DNA of 64,000 bases from Psilocybe azurescens (Eukaryota > Basidiomycota > Agaricomycetes > Agaricales > Agrocybaceae), in contig JAJIRX010000584.1 of assembly GCA_023853785.1 (NCBI GenBank), positions 1 through 64,000 of the forward strand, read 5' to 3'. Every line of letters starts with the position of its first letter. Position 1 is the stretch's first letter. Of this stretch, positions 37,701 through 48,328 are shown one piece after another. Both the position numbers and the translations under genes were made by a program. Under the pieces are notes generated by a model. The model searched no databases. It worked only from the letters and a program-made list of their open reading frames with translations, and was not told where the DNA came from.

Positions 37701-38760
37701 TGCGCTGGTATTGTTGTTCCAAGTGTTGGTATTCGAAAAGATGCTTGGGGATGCTGAATTGGATTGACTGGTATATGTACCGGTCCGCGTCGCCCCAGGT
37801 GTCGTTGAGCGGAACCCACTGGAAGTTAAGGGTCCGGGGGGAGATAACAGACTGGAACGGATGTCAGTACCCGTGTAAGACCCCGAAGACCCCGTTGCTG
37901 ATTTAGATGGGGATGACGGACGTGATCCGTAGCTTTGCCCTGTGGTAATGGAGGGACCAGCGCCAAACATAGGGCTTGAAGGACGATACCCTGGAGTAGA
38001 GGCTGCGCGCGAATGGCTTGTGGTAGGGCTTTGGGATTCAAAGACTGCTCTAAGCTCGTTTAGACGCCCCGGAGGAGGCAAAGTGCGGTCAGAGCTTGGG
38101 TCAGTGGATGAGCGTGAATGCGAAGGAGTGTTGGCTCCCAAATGCAAAGACCTTCTGAGATTGTCGGGAGTCGGGTTAACTGGACGGGAGACATTGGTGG
38201 TAGAAAAAGCTGCGGATGAAGGGCGCGAGTTTTCTGTCCTCTCCGTAATCTTACTCAAACGAACCCTGGGATCGAGAGCATGCTGCGGAGGTGAACGAGG
38301 TAAAAATGTTGGGAGAGAGACAAAGGAAGGGGATCCTGTATAGCTTCCTGTATAGGTAAATGTTCCTGTGGCAGACGAGAATGTCGGTGAGGTATATGAT
38401 CCATGGGACCATTCGGTCAGTGCTTGCTCAGTATCATCGAGCTCTTCATCCAAATTGTTGAGAGTGGCGTCAACCTCGTCCAAAGAATTGTCATCGCTGT
38501 ACGCGTCGTCGACATCGTCGTCGTTGTCGTGATTTTGTTGAGATGGGGAAGGAGAAACTGCCAAGCGGCGCATATACTGAACAGAGTCCTCGCCATCTGA
38601 GGAGAAACGTTGTGTGTCTATCGCAATATTTAGCCTTGGATCATAGCAGAACACCAAGTTTCGTACCTGAATGAGATGTATTGGAATTTCTTGAGAATGT
38701 ATCTGTGAAAGTGTTGGTCCCCTCTGGGGGAGACCAGATGTCTGAAGGATTGCTGGACAT
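25751..38760 (-). CDS. Giant PH-domain, SR-rich, coiled-coil protein
   Basis: One minus-strand gene of about 4,000 codons explains this 13 kb. The ATG at 38760 gives MSSNPSDIWSPPEGTN. The order is: Ser/Thr-rich disorder with TYTDT repeats; a PH-like domain (about residues 505-625, 36760-37120) with LWYLNVHASPPYRWQRC, LDLLNCTNVQSAPSPTHPSA and VERLAAESLLERQKWVNRLW; a long Ser-rich region; five SELHPEEIPLPP repeats; an EPEPEP run; coiled-coil stretches (REQGLLSR..., AELANRLNRIEDLVRSLAEQ, QQRELMRYMRGLNEWLEKD); RS-dipeptide and Met-rich parts (28050-30800); a strong EER/KE-rich coiled coil (26750-27580); and a proline-rich tail ending YEQRR. Clean splice joins include one at about 33400-33455 and one at 36725-36763. 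Shifts occur at 37401-37406, 34282-34286, 30116-30120, 29105-29107 and 28929-28932. The PH domain resembles those of fungal polarity or CAF120-like proteins. The function is unknown. Confidence 0.7.
29779..29930 (-). repeat. Met-Pro pentapeptide repeat
   Basis: Within the giant gene, alternating pentapeptides GMPMT and GMPMP (15-bp units) run for about ten copies, flanked by PMPPGSMGGMVPMP. The units are almost identical in DNA (ggcataccagtcatt / ggcataccaggcata on the + strand), which suggests slippage growth. Confidence 0.8.
34545..34862 (-). repeat. SELHPEEIPLPP repeats in giant protein
   Basis: Five copies of S-E-L-[HLI]-P-E-E-I-P-L-P-[PH] occur at intervals of mainly 23 residues (69 bp). 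Two central copies share the following linker GSVAVSSPS and are nearly identical in DNA, which indicates recent duplication. Conservation of the acidic-proline core against varied linkers suggests a short linear binding motif (inference). Confidence 0.85.
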
Positions 38761-39003
38761 CGTTAGTAACGACGACGAGACAGCATTAGACAACAATGAT
38801 TGACCCCACAAACTATTACTTTCTCTTCCGTTCCCGATTAGGACAGTCAACCATCGACGTTAGGGCAGGTTTATTCGCGACTAGACAGGCACGTGATTCT
38901 ATTTTTATTGCCAGGCAGTAACTTGAGTACGCTTGTATAAATTGAATTGTGCATGTGAGTTCCGGTGGGCTCCGACAATAATGACTGTTTCACTCCTATC
39001 TAC

Positions 39004-39758
39004 TCAGTAAACTCCAGGGATCAATTTGTACCGTACTCGTCTAGCCCACATCTCCCATTCCTCGCCAAACTCTTTCCTCAGCATCTCATCCTCAGTGTTC
39101 AACTTCAGAAAACCTTTCATAAACAGTGACGCGAATGCAATAAGCACGGGAAACAAACCCGCCCATCCTCTTGTACCCGCACACACTTGACTTTCCCTCA
39201 ACCACGACCCAGGCCCCATATAATATCAAAACATAGCTGGCAAGCGCAAGAAACTGCTCGAATATGCGGGGTGGCGGACCAACCCATACGGCCCTGTCGT
39301 GATTAGTTTATGGTCTTCCAAGATGGTTACATGGAACGTGAAGTGTCGTCCTAATGCCCGAAAACAAAGATATTGCCCGATACCTGCCAGTAATCCAAGT
39401 ACAGCCGCTGCAGTCGCTCGCACAGACAAGTAAACATTATTTTGATCTCCATAGGGCAATAAATAGACCAACAGTCACTTGTAACTCTCAGACTGTGGGC
39501 ACCAATGCGCTTCGATGATAACGACTGTTTCTATCAATGGATGCGCCCAGTATGTAGCCTGTTGCATGTCAGCTTCATTGAGGACCTCATCGTATCTCAA
39601 ACGGAATATGCCTTTAAAACGAAGGTCCATGTGTGCACATCCACCGGACCCTCCTCTAGCGTTCTCTTGTTTTTTGGCGTTGACGGGCTTGGAGTGGTCG
39701 CGCTAACATGGATAGCCGATCCTAGAATCAATGTCGCTGCTAGCTTCACTAGAGACAT
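39004..39758 (-). pseudogene. ICMT-like methyltransferase copy A, interrupted
   Basis: The first of three tandem relatives of isoprenylcysteine carboxyl methyltransferase (STE14 type). The ATG at 39758 opens MSLVKLAATLILGSAIHVSA. The exon ends LLK-type (TFVLK) with a GC rather than GT donor, then the second exon reads ATYWAHPLIETVVI. Family motifs follow: GRHFTFHVTILEDHKLITTG, RHPAYSS, MGPGSWLRES and LRKEFGEEWEMWARRV, ending IPGVY at 39004. Two in-frame TGA codons (39475-39477 and 39226-39228) interrupt it. Around the second stop, the next frame reads a more family-like QFLALASYVLILYG, so a pair of compensating indels is also possible. As it stands it is a pseudogene or a badly read gene. Confidence 0.7.
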
Positions 39759-39903
39759 GCTAGCGTGGCTCAGTTATTCTCATTTTCACTTCATATCCAT
39801 CTTATATCACACAATTGGGCTGCACTGGTGATCTTCTGCAGTAGTTCCACCACACGCTTATTTCCACAATCACAACTTCGCATTCAGAAGGATTCCCTGT
39901 TAG

Positions 39904-40624
39904 TCAATACACTCCAGGAATCAATCGATACGCCACCCTACTTGCCTACTCCTCACATTCCTTCAGAAAATAGTGCTATCCTTCGCGGGAACCCTTCGCA
40001 ATATGACGGTCGCCCAAAAGCCAGTGAAAAGGAAAGTCCCAAATAGGACAAAAATCCTCCGCTAGTCGCAGATATCTCTCTTTGAACCACAACCTTGCGC
40101 AAAATACTACATGTAAAGACCAGCGAAATTCAAAACGAGGCCGGTATAGCCAGGATGTCGAATAATGGAATACATGCCCGTGGTAACCAGCTTATGATCT
40201 TTCAAGACAGTGACGTGGAATGTGAAATGTCGTCCCATTTCCTGATAGCGTTTGTAGCGGATCATACTTCCCACCACCATCATCATAGTGGCCACCCCTA
40301 TGGTTGGCGACAGAAACATTCTGCTGGCGTCAGGCAAAAGGTAATCTAAAAGCTGCTCGACGCGTTCGGATTTTGGGAGTCAACAAGCCCTAATCAGCTC
40401 TATTGCTGCATGCAACCAAGACACGGTCTAAACGTGTCAAGGTTCGATTAATCAAAACTTTGCTTGGATAACCACAAGGCTCACCCTGAGAATAAGTGAG
40501 GCGATACGAACACCGAGTGGACCGTCCTTCGCTTTTCTCTCTCGTTTAGGGATCCCTGGCGTCGGTGGGCTAGCACTGATGAGACCCCAACGCAATAAGA
40601 TGGCAGGGTTTTTGCAGTAGACAT
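39904..40624 (-). pseudogene. ICMT-like methyltransferase copy B, degraded
   Basis: The ATG at 40624 opens MSTAKTLPS, then the frame shifts into ISASPPTPGIPKRERKAKDG, parallel to copy C. A second exon fragment WLHAAIELIRA precedes a stop. The core is clear: LSPTIGVATMMMVVGS, MGRHFTFHVTVLKDHKLVTT and RHPGYTG, then a TAG at 40107. Beyond it the frames drift (TVILRRVPAKDS), and the last ten codons reappear in another frame as VAYRLIPGVY with a stop at 39904, identical in form to the ends of copies A and C. Multiple stops and shifts make it a pseudogene. Confidence 0.75.
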
Positions 40625-41019
40625 GCTGATGGCCTTGTTCATTCGATGGGGTGTTATATGCAGCCTTTGGCAATGATCTAGAACCAATCACATTGTTCGT
40701 ACTTTCATGTCAGGTGCATATGCGCCTCGCGGTGATATGCCTTCCCTAGGCATACTCCTTTATTGCACTCCTTCGAAACATCCTGGAAAGATCCATGACA
40801 CTCTAAAGTTCTGCTCTTACTATCTTTACCCACCTGCTATTGACGGAGGATACGATTCACCGACTGGAAATTAAGTGCAGCAGAATTACAGTAGTAATAC
40901 AGATAGAAGAAGCAAGATAAGCAAACAAAACTGCGATGAAAGCTATTATTATTACGTGTAGGCCTATTTTTATTAGTGGTATAATAAGCTCTAGCGAACA
41001 AGGCAGAACCTCGACTATT
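40625..41019. other. Short intergenic gap in the ICMT cluster
   Basis: About 395 bp between copies B and C contain no gene. They should hold the promoter of copy B and the 3' end of copy C. Confidence 0.5.
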
Positions 41020-41798
41020 TTAATATACACCAGGAATCATACGACATGGTACCTTGCTGGCCCACACTTCCCACTCCTCCCCGAATTGTTCTTTTAATAA
41101 TCTATCCTCCGTAGGGATCCTTCTCAGCACATTGGCCACGAAAATCAACGTGAACACCACCGCAGAGGCAGGCAACAAAACGGCCGCCCAATCTCCTCCT
41201 GTTTGCGTGCAGCTCTCTCGCAGCCACGATCCCTGCGCCATAAACCACATCACAATGCCTCCGATGGCCATCGCGGAGCCGGTGTACGCAGGATGGCGAG
41301 CATATGCATAAGGACCCGTCGTCACCAGCTTATGCCCTTTCAACACAGTGACTTGAAATGTGAAATGTCTTCCCAATTCCCGATAACATAGGTATCGGAT
41401 CGTGGCTCCCACTACTATTAGGATCGCGGCCACGGCGGTGTAAGGCGACAGGAATATCCGGTCTGACCCTTGACCGACGGGTAATAGATATCCTAGGGCT
41501 TGTTTATACGTCGTCGATTCTGGACAGAATACTGCTCCTCCAATAATCATTAGCTCTATGGCAGAATGTATCCAGAACGCGGCCTAAAAATCGTTAGAGC
41601 GGTTACTTCAGTATACGTGAACTTAGAATCCAATAGTTACTTGAAACATACCTTGATAATGAGTGACCCAACCTGGATATCCATTGGACCATCCTTCATC
41701 TTCCGTTCGTCTTCTGGTATCACAGGGGTCGGTGACTGTGCGCAGACATGCACTCCGATTGCAGTGAGGAATATAGCGGGTATTTTCTCGACAGACAT
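41020..41798 (-). CDS. ICMT-like protein methyltransferase, intact copy C
   Basis: This is a STE14/ICMT-family membrane enzyme. The family methylates C-terminal prenylated cysteines at the endoplasmic reticulum, though the substrate of these expanded fungal paralogues is unknown. Two exons (41652-41798 and 41020-41583) are separated by a 68-nt GT...AG intron and give 236 residues with no stop or shift. The start is MSVEKIPAIFLTAIGVH. Hydrophobic segments include PYTAVAAILIVVGATIRYL and WAAVLLPASAVVFTLIFV. The catalytic C-terminal part shows GRHFTFQVTVLKGHKLVTTG (about residues 119-138), RHPAYTG (145-151, cofactor-binding RHP motif) and EDRLLKEQFGEEWEVW (about 208-223), ending IPGVY. It is the only undamaged member of the tandem cluster. 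Confidence 0.85.
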
Positions 41799-43405
41799 GA
41801 GGATAATGGTTGGGTTTTTAGTTCTGGACCCATCCTGTATCTTCGCCTGCCTTTATATACCGCCAAAGTGCGCGCCAGCATCTCCCGATGCGGCAAGTAT
41901 AATGTTCCAATCGCCTATCAGTTTGGGATACCTAGCACAGCGGACATTACGTTCTGTGACTCAACCGATCCAAATCCCGCCTCATGTCCGGCAATGTGTT
42001 TCCCGCATCAGTCGTTCTTGTACAAGTCCTGCCTCTTCGTGTCAAACAGCGCATAGCCCAAGATAGTATCTTGACGATTTCCGCTCAATTGGGAAGGTCG
42101 AAATGTAGAAAACAATAAGCACAATCCAATGAAATCGAAGCACAATTTCATAAAATGCGAATATAGATCCGACAAGGGCGCTGATATTCATTTGAGCATT
42201 CTTTCTAAATTCTAGCGCAGAACGAGCGCAGAATCATGGCAGAACCGAAGATCAAGCTATCAAAATTACTTCACCATAGCTATCTGATAGTTCTCCCAGT
42301 GCTGCCAGCTCCATTCTTAAAAGCAATCAAAACTCCTATCAGAGCGCTCAAGCCACCCAGATGCACCGAGATACGACCTCGTCCTCACGACGGGGACCAC
42401 AGCCTTACCCCAGATATACCAGGTATAGGCGCATATTCTTACCATCAGGGTCGTCATTTATTTACGTTTCCGAGCAGTCTATGACGGAAGCGCAGTGCAG
42501 AGCCGCATCAGAGGCGGTGCCAAAAATACGATGCGCCACGGCATTGTCTCGAAAAGTCAATGACAACAGCAGGATATGAGTCTCTCAAGGCCTTGAACGT
42601 CGGGTTGCGTGTCGGGTTGCATGGAAGTTCTGAGCTCGTACCAGTGATTCGGAGGTACGAAACAGTTTGCAACGTGATCTCGGTGACGACGGCATAGCCT
42701 AAGGCCTCCTAGTACTTGCCCACCACACAACAGTAAGGAGCATGCAGAATCATCGTAAAATGAATTTGCTGGCTCAGCGCCAACCGCAGGTCTCATGTAG
42801 CTCGATATGGGACACAACGAAAAAGATTCCAAAGAAGGATATGTTTTCCCATCGGCACATGTCCTTCAAGTCCCTAGTACAGTCGAACCTGCCATAAACC
42901 ATACCTGTGATATCCCATAACCTGTAATAACCCATAAGGTGTGAGCTGTCACCAAACTAAAATTTACACCAAAATTAACCTCTTATAACTATAACCTATA
43001 ACCTGCCATAACTCATAGCCCAGACCATCCACCGAGGGAGTATGGGCCATGATAGGGATAGGTTCGACTGTATCTCCTAGTATCTATGTACCGCGGATCC
43101 ATAACGCCTAATCGTGATGATAGCATATACAATGGGAACCATTTCCGAGGATATAGATCAGCGCAAGCAGAAAACCGTTTCAGCCGTACTCGGTTCATTA
43201 TAATATATAAAAAACATATCATTTCTTGATCTTGCAATTGTGTGTTCGCTTGAACGTGCCTGGATCCACGTATTAGTATGTCACATTTGGTTTGATTAAG
43301 ATCCATATATCGCGGAGAGGCAAAATAAAAGAACAAAGAAAATAGAAGTAAATAATTCGACGTTAGGAGACCCTATCAGATAACCAACAATTTGTTTATC
43401 CCAAC
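41799..43405. other. Intergenic, no gene seen
   Basis: The 1.6 kb between the ICMT cluster and the glycosidase gene contain only short frames in both directions with no domain or splice pattern. The 3' part (43020-43405) should hold the glycosidase 3' region. The only structure is the short ATAACC-type repeat listed separately. Confidence 0.5.
42895..43022. repeat. Degenerate ATAACC repeat
   Basis: Imperfect copies of ccataacc, ataaccta and ataactcata recur from 42895 to 43022. It looks like a degenerate simple repeat. It is not telomeric (no TTAGGG/CCCTAA run). Confidence 0.6.
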
Positions 43406-46400
43406 CTACTTCGACTTGAACACAGGGAATTCACCAATCCTTAATTTGGTCGCCTGAGGAGGAAGTACATAGAGTCATTAGACAGAACATCATGAAAGCA
43501 AATCCGGTGGCGCAACGTACCCCGTATGGGCTCAGCGTAATAGAAGTTTGAGCGCCCGTGCAATTGGGATTGGTTGGAGGAGGCGATGCAAACGTGTCTC
43601 CGCCTTCAGACCAAGCAATTGGGCATGCCGTGGCTGTAATTTCCAAAGCCGGCTTTCCTGAGTCAAATATGGGAGATGGAAGAGCAGGAGTAGAGATTCC
43701 AGCATTGAATTTCAGCGTTGCTGGATCGATTGCATATTGCCAATTGACTGTTGCATCAAATTCCAAGTCTACCGCAAGCGTCTGTTGACTATTTTTGGCC
43801 AGTACCTTCTGACTCCTTGCAACTATGTTTTCGAGGTGGCTTCAATATAGCGATTTGTATATCAAAAGAGGGACACTGACTATCGAACGCATAGTGAAGT
43901 GGTCCACGGTGCACTGCAATAGATCCATGAGGTCGACTCTCTAAAATGTTTGTTGGCTAAGAATAACAGATCTCGAGGCTACTAAACACAAACCAGTGGT
44001 AATCGGGGCGGGTAAATTGAGAACAAACTTAGTCGTTCCTGCAGCAGCCGAAACTGATTGAAGGCCATTTATAGGATTGACTGGCTGGGCTGCTGCACCG
44101 TTTACAGCAATAGTCCCACCAACGACCCAGCTTGGGATGCGCACATAGTAGGTGAATGCCTTGGTGGCCGTCAGCGTTGTAGAGAGCGTATCGCTGAAGG
44201 GGTACTGGGTATCAACAACTGCTTTGACCTGGTTCCCTAATGACAGTAACCCTTTAGTTAAAAATATACCAAAAGAACTATAAAAGATTTCTAACCTGAG
44301 GCCAGCGTTGTCGTGGTCTCAAACGGACCTAGGTATATGTTGACCAGCGAGGCTTGGTCCGGAGTGGTAAGGAATGCATTTGATATGAATTTAGGCCATC
44401 CCTGAGGGTGATTGACTGTGCAACATCTGTGATGCAAATCAGAGGTCGTAGACATATAAGGAAATATGGCGTAACAAACGGGTAGTTGGGTTCGAGACCG
44501 AAGACGTTGGAATATGCTCTGATAGGTCCCGTCCGATTAAATGTTTGTCTCTGAAATGAATCATGATCATAAGCCTTACCCATCATTAGGGAATGGGTTG
44601 CTAATGGAATATCAGGCTCTGTATAATGACGACATTCGGGCGCCTAACACACTCACGGGTTCATATTTTTGGCAGCTATTTGATTTTGTTGCTGAAGATA
44701 CTGCCTCGACCACATATCTTGATGACAGTTAATCATTGGGATCTTTCGAGATGGGAACTGTGATACATACCTCCAGTCAACGTTGCAGGAAGGGCATTAT
44801 ATGTAATCCGTTCGACCTAAGTTATGTTCAGAGCACATGACAGAAATGGGTGAGACGTAGGGAGATGCTCACTCGATCTGCAAATTTCGGATCACCAATG
44901 ACTTGGTAGAGATACGAACCACTTAAACAAATAGAAGTCAAGTTTGAAAAAAAGGAGGAAAGAGTTAATTGCTAACGAGAACATGGTTTCCTGCAAATCA
45001 CAGATGTTAGAGACGTATAAATAGCGCAAGCGTTCTTATGATGACATACCACGACCAGGCATAATTCCGTCCTGTATTTAAAAAGGAATTAGATAAAGTT
45101 ACAAATGATTGATCAACAGTTACCCTCTAGCAGCTTCTAAACCTGCAAGATATTCATCAGCAGCAAAGATGCCAGACGGACGACCGTGGTACTGGAACAG
45201 CAAGTCCCAGCCCTTGCTGGCAGTGTCAAGATCTGCATGATATAAACATACTATATGTATACGTGCAGAAGTTCCAAATACCTGATTGATTATGTGTGAA
45301 ACGATAGGTCGACGGCAAGGCTTTCAGTCCCTCTGCCATGTTCACGCCATGCCACTAAATTGCATTAGATCATCCTCATACGAGATTGCAATGTATTTCT
45401 CCCACCGTGAGCGGAAGGTTGAACGGATTCTATTCCAAATTAAGATGAGAAACACCCATGACGTACGTCGACTTACTGGAGTATGTTCAACTACTCATTA
45501 CATGAGTAGATGTTTGAAAGGCTGTTCACTCTAAAGAAAAAACAGATTCGCACCTGCGGTTGTTGGGAAGTACTACATATGGCTCAGTTAGTAAGAGATA
45601 TAACAGAATATATATCCACTTGCCTGAGGACTAAAGACCTTTTCCCAGGGGACTCCGGTGTATTTCAATTGCTCCATTGTGTCAATAAGAAGATCCTCCT
45701 TTCCGTTGGGATAATTATCGTATAGCCTGACAAAAAATTCCGTTGTGAATATGATGGTGGCACTGTGATGATCAACTTACCACTGCAGGACAATGACGAA
45801 ATCTTCCCATCGCGTTTGAGTCCACGCCTCCACACCTTGTCCAGCGTGCAGCATTGTGTTCGCCAAAGCAACAAATTTATGCAAAGAATTAACAACTGAA
45901 GTGGTTAGTGTCGGATCATGTTCGACCATTTGAATAGCGCCGAACATGAAGGGATACCTAATCAGCATGATCAGATCGGTGCTGGCTGAAAGGTTCTAAC
46001 TTGCAACCACCTTCCCCAGAGATAGCGAGGCTTCGTGGTGTTGACTTCGGGTCCAAGCCAGCCAGTAGAATCTTGATGCGAGATAACATAAGACAAGAAT
46101 GCAGAAGTCTTCGCGTTGATGGCAGAGTTGTTGACCAATACACCATTGGGCACCATTGCGTTCTGTCGTGGTCAAGTCATGTAAATACGTCGCTTATGTT
46201 TAAAAAGGATTTTACGCGCAAACCAATAGCTTCCGGCTACAAGGCACCAATGTTCATTAGTATTCGAACAGCTCAATTGACTGTTATACACGTAGACAAC
46301 CGTACCTTCTTCCAAATTTGAATAATAAGAATTTCCTCCAACCCAATCAGTCTGTGCGACGCTGCAGTTGATCCATGACTTGAGGTTTGATTTTATATAG

Positions 46401-46713
46401 CTATTAAATGTGCGCACTAATTGTAGAATTCGTGCTCATGACCGGCCAGACCGTTGGTCTGCACTTTGAGCTACAAACTCAAATGTACTCATTGACATAG
46501 GACATGTAAAAGAAAGTATACCTGATCCATAAGCCATCCAGAAGGCTTGACTGCTCCCAGAGGTAAGCTGAGGTACTTCTTAGGCGCGACTGCAATAAAA
46601 GAAATTAGAGACGAAAGCTTGGAGGATAAGATGTTGACAGAGAAACACATACGCCCTGTAGCAGACAATGCTGGCTTCAAGGCAATTAGCAATACAAATA
46701 ACAACGCCTTCAT
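43406..46713 (-). CDS. Secreted GH127-like (DUF1680) glycoside hydrolase
   Basis: This is a predicted extracellular beta-L-arabinofuranosidase-type enzyme for plant cell-wall glycans. The ATG at 46713 begins a signal peptide (MKALLFVLLIALKPALSA). Many small exons join cleanly: KKYLSLPLGAVKPSGWLMDQ, SWINCSVAQTDWVGGNSYYS, YLWGRYPFMFGAIQMVEHD, VEAWTQTRWEDFVIVLQWLY, WHGVNMAEGLKALPSTYRFT and FAADEYLAGLEAARG. The zinc/active-site pieces known for GH127 are present after splicing: ELC, in GTELCLVVETMFS spanning an intron near 45050, and the Cys pair in YPCCTVNHPQGW, split by an intron at 44426-44480. A C-terminal beta domain follows (IPSWVVGGTIAVNG, HRGPLHYAFD), ending FPVFKSK at 43406. No frame break was found, which contrasts with its neighbours. 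The exact substrate is inferred only at family level. Confidence 0.85.
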
Positions 46714-48328
46714 ATTGGATAACTTGGCCAACCAAAAACATATCCACCATAGTATTTATACCTAGAAGTCATGTCTTCCGGACCGAAAGAAGCTTATCAA
46801 GCCCTGTGATGTTTTGAGTTGTGCACCTCTATGTCATCGGAAATTTACTCAGACGTTGGAGAACCTGATAGAAAAAAGAAAAGAAGAATGGTAGTAAACG
46901 ATTGCCTTATGCTCAACCGAACACCTGATGCAGCATCTCTTTGCTTCGTATCAGCAAGTCCGCCCCACTTGGAGTTCTGCCGATAGGAATATAAACGACA
47001 GTAAGCTTCGCTTCGTTAGGCACAAAAGATGTATATGATGCACCTAAACATAAATGGTTTTGCAGAGAGGACTTCCAAAGTGACGTTTTAGGCTCATGAA
47101 AACAGGCCGCCGTCACTTCTTTCTTTGTTTCAGCGAATTGAGTCTTGTGTGCGATATATTATAAACCGCCGATGATCGCAGAACAGATGGTAAGAAGAGG
47201 CATATCCATGGTCGGGAGCTATCCGCTGGATCTCTTCAGACTTTTCAATTCAACGGGATCAGATAAACTCCAAAGTGCCTGTTAGGACACAACAGAATGT
47301 GTGAGTATGCATAATGCTGCACTGTCACGTTGACACCATGACATTTCAAAAGCTATATGTGTTGCAAATATAGTTGACAGTAACGATTCGTGAAGCAACA
47401 AATAATACAGCTTTGAAATATGTAGGAGTAAGTGGTCGAGTTCAACAAGGAGGAATGAATCTTCTTAGTTCCGAGTTCTTCAGATTCAGCAATCATCACA
47501 TGATCACTGTACGACCGCGACGGTCGAGAAGTCGACCTCTCAAACGAAGGAGCGGTGATGGACTTGCTTTCGACCTTGTTCCACGTTCAACCTGCAGAGA
47601 TTTGAAGTTACTCAAATCCTAACCAGCAGCTCATAGATAATAGAGAATGATGGAGAGAAATCATTACTAATAGTACATAATCACAATTCCTTCATTTCAT
47701 CTACAATAATTCCGACCAAGGACTGTACTCCATGCCCCAAGCAAGAATCAAACAAGTGAGAAAGAAAAAAAAGAACATCCAACACAACAGGTCTCGGGCG
47801 CCGGTATCGAAGAGTATAAAACATAATATAAGAACACTATATAGAAAGGAAAATATGAAAGAAGAAAAAAAAAGATGGTTAAAGGTATCGATGTGGTGTA
47901 GTGTGAAATAAATGGGTCGAAACGATTCCTTATGAGCCCATCGGTATTTGGCCACGAGGGTTGGATGGCGGTCTTGCATGTATGAGGAAGTTGTCGTAAG
48001 CTGTAAGTAGAGGTCCAAGGTCGACTGTGGTACAGAGATATTACAAGAGCGTGGGCGTCGTTAAGGGAGAAAATAAGGATATGCGACTATCTTGGGTAGA
48101 TTTTTTGGAGAGTTGACACTTGAGTGATGGGGGCGATGAATGCCAGATAGAGAGAAGAGAAAGAGAGGGTAAATGCGGGGGCCAATGCGTATTACTTGAT
48201 ATGAATGCGAGGGCAGGGAGCTAACTGGTATGCGATATAGAAAAGATCATGCAGAGAAAAATATAAAGCAGTTGGGCCGACGATGAATACTTTTGAGGAC
48301 AAGAAGAATGTGTGCTGTGCAAGTGTGT
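46714..48328. other. Intergenic, no gene supported
   Basis: The 1.6 kb between the glycosidase start and the IRE1 stop contain only short frames. A minus-strand ATG near 47206 opens MDMPLLTICSAIIGG and stops at once. A 67-codon minus frame at 46913-47116 has no recognisable features. The segment 47690-48320 probably includes the long IRE1 3' untranslated region. Confidence 0.5.

Noticed and set aside
42895..43022. Interstitial telomere repeat
   Set aside because: The motif is ATAACC-like and irregular, with no TTAGGG/CCCTAA array.
44980..45090. Loss of the ELC zinc motif in the GH127-like enzyme
   Set aside because: Correct splicing of two introns restores GTELCLVVETMFS, so the motif is present.
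46913..47116. 67-codon minus-strand frame upstream of the glycosidase
   Set aside because: There is no recognisable domain, no signal peptide and no supported start or splice site.
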